Positions 27,779 to 37,044 of a stretch of DNA of 55,872 nucleotides are shown piece after piece (position 1 is the stretch's first letter; the number at the start of each line of letters is the position of its first letter). The position numbers were made by a program, and so were the translations under genes. This stretch comes from Pseudolabrys sp. Its GTDB lineage: Bacteria; Pseudomonadota; Alphaproteobacteria; Rhizobiales; Xanthobacteraceae. The stretch spans positions 1 to 55,872 of the forward strand of contig JAUXXH010000038.1 of the NCBI GenBank assembly GCA_030684935.1, read 5' to 3'. Below the pieces are notes generated by a model. That model saw only the letters and a list, made by a program, of their open reading frames with translations, had not been told where the DNA came from and did no database searches.

Positions 27779-29275
27779 TCAAGCCTGCGTTAACGTGCGG
27801 CGCACGGCATCCCTCCAGCCGGCATATTTGCGCTCGCGCAACGCGGCATCCATCTGCGGCTCGAAACGGCGATCGAGCCGCCATTGCGCGGCGAAACCAT
27901 CGAGGTCCGGACACAGGCCCGCCGCCCGTCCGGCCAGATAGGCGGCGCCCAGCGCGGTCGTTTCCAGCACCGTCGGCCGGTCGACCGGACTGGCAAGAAT
28001 ATCGGCGAGAAACTGCAGACAGGCGTCGCTGGCGGTCATGCCGCCATCGACGCGCAACACGGTCTCGGCCCCCGCCGCCTGGGGCCAGTCGGCGTGCATC
28101 GCCTCCAGCAGGTCGCGGGTCTGGTAGCCGACCGCGTCCAGCGCGGCGCGGGCGATTTCAGGCGCGCCGGATTTGCGCGTCAGACCGAAGATGGCGCCGC
28201 GCGCCTGCGCATCCCAATACGGCGCAGCGAGCCCGACAAAGGCGGGGACCAGATACACCTCCTCCGCCGGATCGGCCTGCGCCGCCAGCGCGCCGACATC
28301 CGACGATCGGGCGATGATCTTGAGGCTATCGCGCAACCATTGAACCGCGGCGCCGGCGACGAAGATCGCGCCTTCCAGCGCATAGGTCCGCTTGCCGTCG
28401 AGTTGATAAGCGATGGTGGCGAGCAAGCGGTTGCGCGAGGTGACGCGTTCGGCGCCGGTATTGAGCAAGGCGAAACAGCCGGTGCCGTAAGTGGCCTTCA
28501 TCATGCCCGGCTTGAAACAGCCCTGCCCCACCGTCGCCGCCTGCTGATCGCCAGCGATGCCGAGGATGCGGATCGTCCCGCCGAACAGGCCGGGCGCGGT
28601 GAGACCAAACTCCCCGGCGCAGTCGCGCACGGCTGGCAGCAGCGACATCGGCACGCCGAACAGCCGGCACAGCCCCTCGTCCCATCCGCCGCGTCCGATG
28701 TCGAACAGCAAGGTACGGGCGGCATTGGTGGCGTCTGTGGCATGAACCTGTCCGCCGGTCAGCCGCCACAGCAGGAAACTGTCGACGGTGCCGAAGGCCA
28801 GCTGCCCGGCCTGTGCTTTTGCCCGCGCACCCTCGACGTGGTCGAGCAGCCAGGCGATCTTGCTGGCGGAGAAATAGGGATCGATCAGCAGCCCGGTGCT
28901 GGCAACGATCGCCGGTTCATGTCCGCCAGCCCGCAAACGGTCGCAGACATCGGCGGTGCGGCGGTCCTGCCAGACGATGGCGTTGTAAATCGGCCGGCCG
29001 GTAGTGCGGTCCCAGAGGATCGTGGTTTCGCGCTGGTTGGTGATGCCGATGCCGGCGATGTCGGTTGCCGCAAGCCCGGCTTGCGCCATCGCGCCGCGGA
29101 CGACGGCGACCGTGGCGGACCAGATTTCCTCCGGATCGTGTTCGACCCAGCCCGGCGCTGGAAATATCTGGCGCAATTCCTGCTGCGCGCTGGCGAGCGG
29201 CTTGAGCGCGGCGTCAAACGCGATAGCGCGCGTCGAGGTGGTGCCCTGGTCGATGGCGATGAGTGCGGCCGGCAA
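27779..29275 (-). CDS. glpK: glycerol kinase
   Basis: Glycerol kinase makes sn-glycerol 3-phosphate from glycerol and ATP. The 498-residue length is standard for the FGGY family. Motifs: [15 protein letters not shown] at the N-terminus, [20 protein letters not shown], the catalytic-region [35 protein letters not shown], and the C-terminal [18 protein letters not shown]. It works with glpD nearby, although a receiver gene lies between the two. No glycerol facilitator or GlpR-type repressor is in the window. Confidence 0.96.
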   Translation of the reverse strand: MPAALIAIDQGTTSTRAIAFDAALKPLASAQQELRQIFPAPGWVEHDPEEIWSATVAVVRGAMAQAGLAATDIAGIGITNQRETTILWDRTTGRPIYNAIVWQDRRTADVCDRLRAGGHEPAIVASTGLLIDPYFSASKIAWLLDHVEGARAKAQAGQLAFGTVDSFLLWRLTGGQVHATDATNAARTLLFDIGRGGWDEGLCRLFGVPMSLLPAVRDCAGEFGLTAPGLFGGTIRILGIAGDQQAATVGQGCFKPGMMKATYGTGCFALLNTGAERVTSRNRLLATIAYQLDGKRTYALEGAIFVAGAAVQWLRDSLKIIARSSDVGALAAQADPAEEVYLVPAFVGLAAPYWDAQARGAIFGLTRKSGAPEIARAALDAVGYQTRDLLEAMHADWPQAAGAETVLRVDGGMTASDACLQFLADILASPVDRPTVLETTALGAAYLAGRAAGLCPDLDGFAAQWRLDRRFEPQMDAALRERKYAGWRDAVRRTLTQA

Positions 29276-29304
29276 GGACTCTCCCCCAAGACCCGGCGGG
29301 GAGC

Positions 29305-29829
29305 TTAGTCCACCAGAATCAGCTTGGCGATGGCCGCGTCGTTGTCGGCATGTATCGCGGCGGCAAGCTTGCGCGGCGCCGGACCGTAGTAATTGTCGGC
29401 TTTGACGACCGGCCGCGGCCTGGTGAGCACCGCGGCGATCCGATCGCGCAGCGCCTTGGCTGACACCGGCTTGAGCAGGAATTCATTGACGCCGATCTTG
29501 ATCGCCTCGATCACGCGGGAGCGTTCGCCGTGGCCGGTCAGCATGATGATCGGCACGTCCGGATACGGGAAGGTCTCGGGCGAGCGCACCATGCGCACAA
29601 AGCCGGCGCCGTCTAGTCCGGGCATTTCCCAGTCGACGATGACGACATCCGGCGCGACCGTGCGGATCATCTCGAGCCCGGCCGGGCCGTCGGCGGCTTC
29701 ATGGACCGCGCGCACGTCCATGCCCAGCAGCATTGTGCGCACGACCTTGCGCATATAAGGCTCGTCGTCGACGACGACCACTTTGAGACGGGCGAAGCGC
29801 GCGGCGAGAGTACCGGTGTCTATGGGCAT
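29305..29829 (-). CDS. stand-alone response-regulator receiver protein
   Basis: A 174-residue receiver-only protein from ATG 29829 (the frame is open to 29868). Acidic pair in [19 protein letters not shown], phospho-acceptor Asp in [20 protein letters not shown], Thr in [12 protein letters not shown], Lys in [22 protein letters not shown]-terminal tail of about 45 residues ([20 protein letters not shown]) has no recognised domain. It is a clear paralogue of the receiver at 27233-27736 (shared [32 protein letters not shown]). It sits between glpD and glpK, 29 bases ahead of glpK. Confidence 0.87.
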   Translation of the reverse strand: MPIDTGTLAARFARLKVVVVDDEPYMRKVVRTMLLGMDVRAVHEAADGPAGLEMIRTVAPDVVIVDWEMPGLDGAGFVRMVRSPETFPYPDVPIIMLTGHGERSRVIEAIKIGVNEFLLKPVSAKALRDRIAAVLTRPRPVVKADNYYGPAPRKLAAAIHADNDAAIAKLILVD

Positions 29830-29936
29830 GGGAGCGGTCCGTGATGCGACGCCGTCAATAGACCACAAAGGTCTGGCGACCCGATAAAACCGGTCGCTGC
29901 AATTGCGCGGATCGTTCTAACGGCTTGTTAACCAGA

Positions 29937-31430
29937 TCAGGCTGCGGCAGGCCTGAGCGAGGCGATGAACTGGTTTATGGCGATCCGGTCGTCGGGCGTG
30001 GCCTTGAGGCCAAGCTTGCTGCGCCGCCACAGCACATCGTCGGCGGTCTCCGCCCACTCGTGCTCGACCATGTAGCGCACTTCCGCGCCCGTCAGATCGC
30101 CGGCCAGAAGCGGACCGAGATCGTCCATGCTTTGCGCTTCCCCCAGCATCCGCTCGACACGGGTGCCATAGGCGCGCACCAGCCGCTTGGCATGCGGCTC
30201 GGACAGAAACGGCCAGCGGCCGATGGTCTCGGCCACCTGCGCGTAGAAGCCATCGGGGGGAAAGTCGCCGCCCGGCAGCGTCGAGGTGGCGGTCCACGGC
30301 GGCCGGCCCTCGAAAAAGCTGCCGATCTTGTCCATCGCCGCTTCGGCCAGCTTGCGGTAGGTGGTGATCTTGCCGCCGTAGATGGTCAGCAGCGGCGCCT
30401 CGCGGAATTTCTCGTCCAGCGCCAGCATATAGTCGCGGGTGACGTCTTCCGGCTTGTCGGCGCCATCATCATACAGCGAACGCACACCGGCGAACGACCA
30501 GACCAGGGCGTCGGGCGTCACCGGTTCACGGAAATACCGGTTCGCCGCCTCGCAGAGGTATGTGATCTCCTCCGGATCGGGCGCGACCGCATTGAGGTCG
30601 CCGACAAACTTTTCGTCCGTGGTGCCGATCAACGTGAAATCCTCGGCGAAGGGCAGCGCAAACACCACGCGGCCGTCACTGCCCTGCAGCAGATAGCCGG
30701 TGTCGTGCTCGAACTTGCGCCGCACCACAATATGGCTGCCCTTGATCAGGCGCACGTGCACCTTGCGCGGCTCGCGGATGACGGTGTCGGCCACCTCGGC
30801 GACCCAGGGCCCGGCGGCGTTGACCAGCAAACGCGCGGTCGCGGTCTCGCGGCGGCCGCGGCTGTTGAGAATCAAGGTCCACTCGTCGCGCCGCTCGGCG
30901 CGGGTGCAGCGGGTGTGGGTGCGGATCACCGCGCCTCGTTCGGCCGCATCGAGCGCGTTGAGCACGACGAGGCGCGAGTCGTCGACCCAGCAGTCGGAAT
31001 ATTCGAAGCCGTAGCGAAACAGCCGCTTCAGCGGCTGGCCGACCGGATTGTGGGTCAGATCGACAGTGCGCGACCGCGGCAGCAGCTTGCGGGCGCCGAG
31101 CATGTCGTAGAGGAACAGCCCGAAGCGCAGCATCAGCGCCGAGCGCATGCCCGGCATCGGCGGCAGCATGAAACGCATCGGCCGCACCACGTGCGGCGCC
31201 ATGCGCAGCAGCACCTCGCGCTCGTTCAGCGCCTCGCGGACCAGCCGGAAGGCGCGGTGCTCCAGATAGCGCAGGCCGCCATGGATCAGCTTGGTCGACG
31301 CCGACGACGTGCCGGCGGCGAGATCGCCGGTTTCCACTAGCAGGACGCGCAGGCCGCGGCCGGCGGCGTCGCGCGCCAGCCCGGTACCGTTAATCCCGCC
31401 GCCGATAATGGCGAGGTCGTAGTCGGCCAT
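29937..31430 (-). CDS. glpD: aerobic glycerol-3-phosphate dehydrogenase
   Basis: A membrane-associated FAD enzyme that oxidises glycerol 3-phosphate to dihydroxyacetone phosphate and feeds electrons to quinone. The 497-residue product has the FAD motif DLAIIGGGINGTGLARDAAG, then SSASTKLIHGGLRYLEHRAF, VNAAGPWVAEVAD, LIGTTDEKFVGDLNAVAPDP, and the C-terminal DAO_C domain (YGTRVERMLGEAQSMDDLGP, VRYMVEHEWAETADDVLWRR). First gene of the minus-strand glp group; a 165-base gap separates it from the divergent amidotransferase gene. Confidence 0.96.
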   Translation of the reverse strand: MADYDLAIIGGGINGTGLARDAAGRGLRVLLVETGDLAAGTSSASTKLIHGGLRYLEHRAFRLVREALNEREVLLRMAPHVVRPMRFMLPPMPGMRSALMLRFGLFLYDMLGARKLLPRSRTVDLTHNPVGQPLKRLFRYGFEYSDCWVDDSRLVVLNALDAAERGAVIRTHTRCTRAERRDEWTLILNSRGRRETATARLLVNAAGPWVAEVADTVIREPRKVHVRLIKGSHIVVRRKFEHDTGYLLQGSDGRVVFALPFAEDFTLIGTTDEKFVGDLNAVAPDPEEITYLCEAANRYFREPVTPDALVWSFAGVRSLYDDGADKPEDVTRDYMLALDEKFREAPLLTIYGGKITTYRKLAEAAMDKIGSFFEGRPPWTATSTLPGGDFPPDGFYAQVAETIGRWPFLSEPHAKRLVRAYGTRVERMLGEAQSMDDLGPLLAGDLTGAEVRYMVEHEWAETADDVLWRRSKLGLKATPDDRIAINQFIASLRPAAA

Positions 31431-31595
31431 GGCGGTCCGTTTGCCCAGTGATTCGCGAAAACCGCCCCCGGTCGGACGGGCGGCAGCGGCACAATCTAGC
31501 CCGACGCGCGTTAACGTCCTTTAAAGCCATACGATTCAGCTTGGGTGGCGCGATTGCCCCACCTTGGCCATACCGGTCGCATATCTGGATGACCA

Positions 31596-32462
31596 ATGCC
31601 CCGCCCCCGCCTGCTCGTCATCGAAGGTAACTCGCCGCAAACCATGGCCGAACACGTGGCCGCGGGCGGCGTGCCCGCGAGCAAGGGCTACTCCGACCTG
31701 CTGCGCGAGGTTCTGCCCGGGGCGATCGTCGACATCTGCTATCCCGGCGATCCGGCCGCGTCGCTGCCGGAAGGCGAAGCCCTCGAAGGCTATGACGGCA
31801 TCGCCATCACCGGGTCGGCCCTGCACGTCTACAACGGCGGCACCGAAGTGATGCGGCAGGTCGATCTGGTGCGCACCGCGCTGGCAACTGGAACGCCGAT
31901 ATTCGGCTCGTGCTGGGGGCTGCAGGTCATCACCGCAGCCGCCGGCGGCGTCGTCCGCCGCAATCCGAAGGGCCGCGAGATCGGCTTCGGCCGCGGCATC
32001 CGGCTGACCGAGGCCGGCCGCAAGCATCCGATGTATGTCGGCAAGCTCGACGTCTTCAATGCGCCGACCGTGCATCTCGACGAGGTCGAAACGCTGGCGC
32101 CCGGCACCACCGTGCTCGCCACCAATGCGATGTCGGAAGTCCAGAGCGCCGAAATCCGGACCAATGGCTCGGTCGCCTGGGGCGTGCAGTATCACCCGGA
32201 GTATCCGCTGCGCGAGGTCGCGGCGATCGTGCGCCGCATCGGTGCACGGCTGATCGAGGAAGGGTTCTTCGCCGACGTCGCTGACATGAAAACCTTTGCC
32301 GCCGACCTCGACGTGCTCGACAGCGATCCCGGCTGCAAACGGCTGGCGTGGCGGCACGGCATCAGCAAGAATGTCCTCGACAAAAAGTTGCGTGTCAGCG
32401 AAGTCGCCAACTGGGTCGAACTCCAGGTGCTGCCGATGCGGGTCAAACGCGGACGCGGCTGA
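31596..32462 (+). CDS. class I glutamine amidotransferase-like protein
   Basis: A 288-residue protein with a stand-alone class I glutamine amidotransferase (GATase1) domain of the GMP-synthase-like type. The nucleophile Cys is in IFGSCWGLQVITAA and the His-Glu pair in VQYHPEYPLREVAAIV. A C-terminal extension of about 70 residues (ADMKTFAADLDVLDSDPGCK, KNVLDKKLRVSEVANWVELQ) follows the domain. Stand-alone members hydrolyse gamma-glutamyl compounds or glutamine; the substrate is not evident. The next gene starts 33 bases downstream, so they probably share a transcript. Confidence 0.86.
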   Translation: MPRPRLLVIEGNSPQTMAEHVAAGGVPASKGYSDLLREVLPGAIVDICYPGDPAASLPEGEALEGYDGIAITGSALHVYNGGTEVMRQVDLVRTALATGTPIFGSCWGLQVITAAAGGVVRRNPKGREIGFGRGIRLTEAGRKHPMYVGKLDVFNAPTVHLDEVETLAPGTTVLATNAMSEVQSAEIRTNGSVAWGVQYHPEYPLREVAAIVRRIGARLIEEGFFADVADMKTFAADLDVLDSDPGCKRLAWRHGISKNVLDKKLRVSEVANWVELQVLPMRVKRGRG

Positions 32463-32495
32463 CCAATTCGCTGCAGCGTCATCGCGGAGACGGCC

Positions 32496-33197
32496 ATGGA
32501 TTTTTCCGGCAAGCATGTGGTGGTGACGGGCGGCACCGGCGCGCTCGGCACCACCGTGGTGGCTGAACTGCTGCGGCTGGGCGCGGCCTGCACAGTCCCG
32601 TACCGGCAGGAGGCCGAAGCGCGGCGGTTTTCCCATCGCGACGATCCCAAGGTCCGGCTGGTCGCAATCGCCGATCTCGCCGATGAGGCCATGATCGATC
32701 GGGTCTATGCCGGCGCATCGCCGCTGTGGGCGTCGATCCATATCGCCGGCGGCTTTGCCCCGGGGAGCGTCTTGGAGACCGGCCGCGATGCGCTTATGGC
32801 GCAGCTCGACGGCAACCTGGTGTCCTGCTTTTTGTGCTGCCGCGCGGCGGTGACGGCGATGAAGGCGGGCGGCGCCGGCGGCCGCATCGTCAATGTGGCG
32901 GCGCGGCCGGCGCTGGAGCCGCGCAGCGGCGCCGGCATGACGGCCTATACGGTAGCCAAAGCCGGCGTGGCGGCGCTGACCATCGCGCTGGCCGAGGAAG
33001 TCGCCAAAGACGGCATTCTGGTCAATGCCGTTGCGCCCTCGATCATGGATACCGGCGCCAACCGCAAGGCCATGCCGAAGGCCAATTTCGATGCCTGGCC
33101 CAAGGTCGAGGAGGTGGCGGCCACCATTCTGTTCCTCGCCTCGCCTGACAATCGCGTCGGCCGCGGCGGCATCGTGCCGGTATACGGCAAGGCGTGA
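32496..33197 (+). CDS. short-chain dehydrogenase/reductase (SDR)
   Basis: A 233-residue classical SDR. Cofactor site GGTGALGTTV near residues 10-19. The catalytic Tyr-Lys pair is in GMTAYTVAKAGVAALTIALA. The usual serine position is in a weaker match (IVNVAARPALEPRSGAGMTA), so the active-site Ser may be substituted. The end VGRGGIVPVYGKA is the normal C-terminal motif. The substrate is unknown. A terminator hairpin follows. Confidence 0.9.
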   Translation: MDFSGKHVVVTGGTGALGTTVVAELLRLGAACTVPYRQEAEARRFSHRDDPKVRLVAIADLADEAMIDRVYAGASPLWASIHIAGGFAPGSVLETGRDALMAQLDGNLVSCFLCCRAAVTAMKAGGAGGRIVNVAARPALEPRSGAGMTAYTVAKAGVAALTIALAEEVAKDGILVNAVAPSIMDTGANRKAMPKANFDAWPKVEEVAATILFLASPDNRVGRGGIVPVYGKA

Positions 33198-33205
33198 TCG
33201 TTCTT

Positions 33206-33229
33206 TCCCTGTCCCCGTAAGGACAGGGA
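33206..33229. terminator. bidirectional hairpin between convergent genes
   Basis: TCCCTGTCC (33206-33214) and GGACAGGGA (33221-33229) with a 6-base loop, and weaker flanking complementarity. It lies between the SDR stop (+) and the malonyl-CoA decarboxylase stop (-). Confidence 0.65.
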
Positions 33230-33244
33230 GGGAAAGATCGACGT

Positions 33245-34600
33245 CTACCCCGCGACCGGCACCAGTTCGAGCGCCGGGCGCAGCAGGCGCTGCACGGCGC
33301 TGGACGCGACCACCGTACGTTTCTCGGCGAAGGCTTCGTGATTCTTTTCGATGTCGTCGAGCTCGTAACGGTAGTTCACCATCAGCCCCAGCGCCTTCTC
33401 CATCGCCTTGTCGGAGGTGTCGGCGAGCCAGTTGATGCGCTCCAGCCGCGCGCCATTGCCGAGATGGAAACGCGCCACAGGATCGAGCGGCATTCCACGC
33501 GCCGAACGGGCCCGCACGAAGTACCAGGCGGCCGCCCGCATCACCGGGTCCTTGACCTCCTCGGCCGCCGCCGCGTCGAGATGCCAGCCGGGCTGATCGA
33601 GGATCGTCATGGTCGCCTTGTCGGCGTCGGTGAGAGCCTGAGAACTGTCCGACGCGCGCTCGCGTTGCAGCCAGGAGGCAAAATTGGTCACCGGCGACAG
33701 CGTGACGAAAGTCGACAGCTTCGGCATCTCGCGGCGGACTTCTTCGACCACCTGCTTGATCAGGAAGTTGCCGAAGGACACCCCGGCCAGGCCGCGCTGG
33801 CAGTTGGAGATCGAGTAGAACGCGGCGGTGCGCATCTTGTCGGGCTCGACCGTCTCGCGGCCGGTGGCCAGGATCGGGGCGATGGCATCCGGCATGTCGC
33901 GCGACAGCGCCACCTCGACGAAGATCAGCGGCTCGTCGACCAGCGCCGGATGGAAGAAGGCGTAGCAGCGCCGGTCGGCCGGATCGATGCGGCGGCGCAG
34001 ATCTTCCCAGCCGTTGATCTCATGCACCGCCTCGTAGCGGATGATCTTTTCCAGCACGATGGCCGGGGTCGACCAGTCGATGTGGCGCAGCACCAGGAAG
34101 CCGCGGTTGAACCAGGATGAAAACAGATGCACGAAATCGTTGTCGACCGCGGCGAGGTCCTCGCGGTGATCGAGCGCGTCCATCAGTTGTTCGCGCATGC
34201 GAACCAACGCAGCGGTGCCGGCCGGCGCCAGATTGAGCCGCCGGAACAGCTCCTGCCGGCGCGGTTCGGAGGCGACGTGGACATCGGCGGCGGTGGCGTC
34301 TGACGGCTTCTCGCGCCAGGCGGCAACCGCCTGTTCAAGGCGGGCCTGATCGGTGCCGAAGCGTTCCGCCAGGGCCTCGAAGAAGGCAATGCGCGGTCCG
34401 GTGGTCAGTTCGGCGTAGCGGCCGAGGATTTCGCGGGCCAGCGCCACGCCGGAGGCCTCGCCGCGGCCGGACAGAAGATCCTCGCACAACTCCACCAGAG
34501 TCTCGGAGCGGGACGCCTCGCCGCGCCGGTCGCGCACCAGCAAGGCACGCCCGCGATCGGATATCGTTTGCAGCAATTCCCCGAAGAACGACGTGTTCAT
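33245..34600 (-). CDS. malonyl-CoA decarboxylase
   Basis: Converts malonyl-CoA to acetyl-CoA and CO2. The 451-residue product from ATG 34600 has the helical N-terminal domain (GYAELTTGPRIAFFEALAER-type segment at ILGRYAELTTGPRIAFF) and the acetyltransferase-like C-terminal domain: WSTPAIVLEKIIRYEAVHEI, CYAFFHPALVDEPLIFVEVA, FYSISNCQRGLAGVSFGNFL, LSTFVTLSPVTNFASWL. These correspond to the conserved Ser-His region of the family. In rhizobia the enzyme is part of malonate use (MatA); MatB and MatC are not seen here. The frame is open to 34651, but MNTSFFG is the natural start. It is divergent from the peptide-type ABC transporter. Confidence 0.94.
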   Translation of the reverse strand: MNTSFFGELLQTISDRGRALLVRDRRGEASRSETLVELCEDLLSGRGEASGVALAREILGRYAELTTGPRIAFFEALAERFGTDQARLEQAVAAWREKPSDATAADVHVASEPRRQELFRRLNLAPAGTAALVRMREQLMDALDHREDLAAVDNDFVHLFSSWFNRGFLVLRHIDWSTPAIVLEKIIRYEAVHEINGWEDLRRRIDPADRRCYAFFHPALVDEPLIFVEVALSRDMPDAIAPILATGRETVEPDKMRTAAFYSISNCQRGLAGVSFGNFLIKQVVEEVRREMPKLSTFVTLSPVTNFASWLQRERASDSSQALTDADKATMTILDQPGWHLDAAAAEEVKDPVMRAAAWYFVRARSARGMPLDPVARFHLGNGARLERINWLADTSDKAMEKALGLMVNYRYELDDIEKNHEAFAEKRTVVASSAVQRLLRPALELVPVAG

Positions 34601-34938
34601 AGTGTTCTCAAACCCGCGATACCGCCCCGTGACCGGCCTGCCCGATCCCATCCGTGCAAATATGCACGAAAAACGCGTCCGGCGACATCATCCAGAGGGT
34701 GTAATCAGCGGCGACGTCGTCACACCTCTACCCGCACAGCAATGCCGTTTTTCACGCATACCGCACCGCGACAATGATCGTTTGGCGCGCTGGTTCCGCG
34801 CGGCGGGCGGCAACACACGCGGGCCGCGACGAATCACCGGACTTGCGCGATTGAGAACCACACCGCATTCTGCCCCTACGGGAGGATGGCGGGCACCCAA
34901 CGAGGCGCCTGCCGAACGCGCAGCGAGAGGGACACGGT
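34601..34938. other. divergent intergenic region
   Basis: A 338-base gap between malonyl-CoA decarboxylase (-) and the ABC transporter ATPase (+). It contains CGTGCA-AATA-TGCACG at 34653-34668, an operator-like palindrome 53 bases upstream of the decarboxylase start. I see no gene in it; open frames there are Arg-rich shadows. Confidence 0.5.
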
Positions 34939-36999
34939 TTGTCGGTTGTCGAGGCTGGAGAAGATCTGCGTGGACAGGCGTCCATGCAGCGGAATGCGGC
35001 TGCCCCGCTGCTGGAGGTCGAGGACCTTCACACCCAATTTCATACTGCGCGCGGCATCGTCCGCGCGGTCGAAGGGGTCAGCTTTACCGTCGACCGCGGC
35101 GAAGTGGTCGCGATTGTCGGCGAGTCCGGGTCCGGAAAATCGGTCACCGCGCTGTCGATCATGCGGCTGTTGCCGCGCCTGACCGGCAAAATCCCCAAAG
35201 GCCGGGTCACGTTCGACGGCCGCTCGCTGCTCGATCTCGACGACGAACAGATGCGCGAGATTCGCGGCCGCGACATCTCGATGATTTTCCAGGAACCGAT
35301 GACATCGCTCAACCCGATCCTCACGATCGGGTTGCAGATCAAGGAGCCGCTGCTGATCCATCTCGGCATGACCGAGCAGGAAGCGCAGGCCCGCGCGGTC
35401 GAATTGCTGCAGCTGGTCGGGATTACCGATCCGGAGCGGCGGCTCGACCAGTATCCGCATCAGTTTTCCGGCGGAATGCGCCAGCGCGTCATGATCGCGA
35501 TCGGCCTGGCCTGCAATCCCAAGCTCATCATTGCCGACGAGCCCACCACGGCGCTCGACGTCACGATCCAGGCGCAAATCCTGGAGTTGATGAAGAATTT
35601 GTCGCGCAAGTTGAACATCGCGCTGATCATCATCACCCATAATCTCGGCGTCGTCGCCCGTTATGCCGACCGCGTCATCGTCATGTATGCCGCGCGCGTT
35701 GCCGAACAGGGCCCGTCCGACGCGGTGTTTCACCGGCCGCGCCATCCCTACAGCATGGGTCTGCTGCGCTCGGTGCCGCGGCTTGACCGGCCGCGCGGCA
35801 GCAAGCTCGAAACCATCGAAGGCCTGCCGCCAAACCTGGCGGACCAGACCAGCGCCTGCCGGTTCGCCCCGCGCTGTCCGTTCCGCATCGCGGTCTGCGA
35901 CCAGGAGCCGCCGCTGTTCAAAACCGACACCGGCAGTCTGGCGCGCTGTCACCGGCACGAAGAGATCGCCGCGGGCACGATCACGTGGTCCGCCGCCGGC
36001 GGTGCCGGATTGAATTTCGCCGCCAATACCACCGCGCCGGTGCTGTCGGTGAAAGACCTGACCAAGAGCTTCACCGTGGCCGGCGGCCTGCGCAGCAACC
36101 GGGGCCTGGTGCGCGCGGTCCAGGACGTCTCCTTCGACATCTATCCCGGCGAGACGCTGGGCCTGGTCGGCGAATCCGGCTGCGGCAAAACGACCGTCGG
36201 CCGGCTGATCCTGCGGCTGGAGGAGCCTACCGGCGGCGAAATTCACTTCGAGGGCGTCAACCTGTCGACCGCCTCGCCGGCCCAGCTCAAGGCCATGCGG
36301 CGCAAGGTGCAGGTGATTTTCCAGGACCCGTACAGCTCGCTCAACCCGCGCATGACGGTCGGCCAGATCATCGGCGAGCCGCTGCACGTCTACAAGATCG
36401 TCGACGGCCGCAAACAGGCCAACGAACGCGTCGCCTCGCTGCTGGAGAACGTCGGCCTGCGGCCGGAAATGGCCGAGCGTTATCCGCATCAGCTGTCCGG
36501 TGGCCAGCGCCAGCGCGTCGGCATCGCGCGGGCGCTGGCGATGGAGCCATCGTTCATCGTCTGCGACGAGGCGGTCTCCGCGCTCGACGTGTCGATCCAG
36601 GGCCAGATCATCAATCTGCTCGAAGATCTGCAGCGCAAGTTCAAGCTGGCCTATCTGTTCATCGCCCACGATCTCGCCGTGGTCCGCCACATCTCCGCGC
36701 GCGTGGTGGTGATGTATTTCGGCCGAATCATGGAGGTGGCGGACCGCGACGTCATCTACGGCGGCGCGCTGCATCCCTATACCAAGGCGCTGCTGGACGC
36801 CGCCCCCGTCCCCGATCCGACGATTGAAAAGGAGCGCGAGCCGCGCCTGATCAAGGGCGAACTGCCGAGCCATCTGGCGCCGCCAAGCGGATGCGTCTTT
36901 AATACACGCTGTCCGCTGGCGAGCCAGGAGTGCCGCGAGATCGTGCCACCTCTCGAGGAGAAGCGACCGGGCCATTTCGCGGCCTGCATCAAGGTCTGA
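34939..36999 (+). CDS. peptide/nickel-type ABC transporter, fused double ATPase (DppD-DppF)
   Basis: A 686-residue protein with two ABC ATPase domains, each with an oligopeptide-type C-terminal extension, i.e. DppD and DppF joined. First domain: Walker A GESGSGKS (residues 60-67), [20 protein letters not shown] and Walker [12 protein letters not shown]. Second: [28 protein letters not shown] and Walker [13 protein letters not shown], with Ala-Val in place of the usual Pro-Thr. Cys-rich oligo_HPY ends: [20 protein letters not shown] and [20 protein letters not shown]. The start is TTG 34939 (GAGAGGG upstream); ATG 34984 is the alternative. It powers the permeases encoded downstream. Confidence 0.93.
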   Translation: MSVVEAGEDLRGQASMQRNAAAPLLEVEDLHTQFHTARGIVRAVEGVSFTVDRGEVVAIVGESGSGKSVTALSIMRLLPRLTGKIPKGRVTFDGRSLLDLDDEQMREIRGRDISMIFQEPMTSLNPILTIGLQIKEPLLIHLGMTEQEAQARAVELLQLVGITDPERRLDQYPHQFSGGMRQRVMIAIGLACNPKLIIADEPTTALDVTIQAQILELMKNLSRKLNIALIIITHNLGVVARYADRVIVMYAARVAEQGPSDAVFHRPRHPYSMGLLRSVPRLDRPRGSKLETIEGLPPNLADQTSACRFAPRCPFRIAVCDQEPPLFKTDTGSLARCHRHEEIAAGTITWSAAGGAGLNFAANTTAPVLSVKDLTKSFTVAGGLRSNRGLVRAVQDVSFDIYPGETLGLVGESGCGKTTVGRLILRLEEPTGGEIHFEGVNLSTASPAQLKAMRRKVQVIFQDPYSSLNPRMTVGQIIGEPLHVYKIVDGRKQANERVASLLENVGLRPEMAERYPHQLSGGQRQRVGIARALAMEPSFIVCDEAVSALDVSIQGQIINLLEDLQRKFKLAYLFIAHDLAVVRHISARVVVMYFGRIMEVADRDVIYGGALHPYTKALLDAAPVPDPTIEKEREPRLIKGELPSHLAPPSGCVFNTRCPLASQECREIVPPLEEKRPGHFAACIKV

Positions 37000-37044
37000 T
37001 GCAACTTTAAAAACCTAAAAAACGATCACACAGGAGGAGACACC

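Noticed and set aside
34876..36975. 699-codon open frame antisense to the fused ATPase gene
   Set aside because: Shadow frame; both Walker and signature motifs are on the plus strand.
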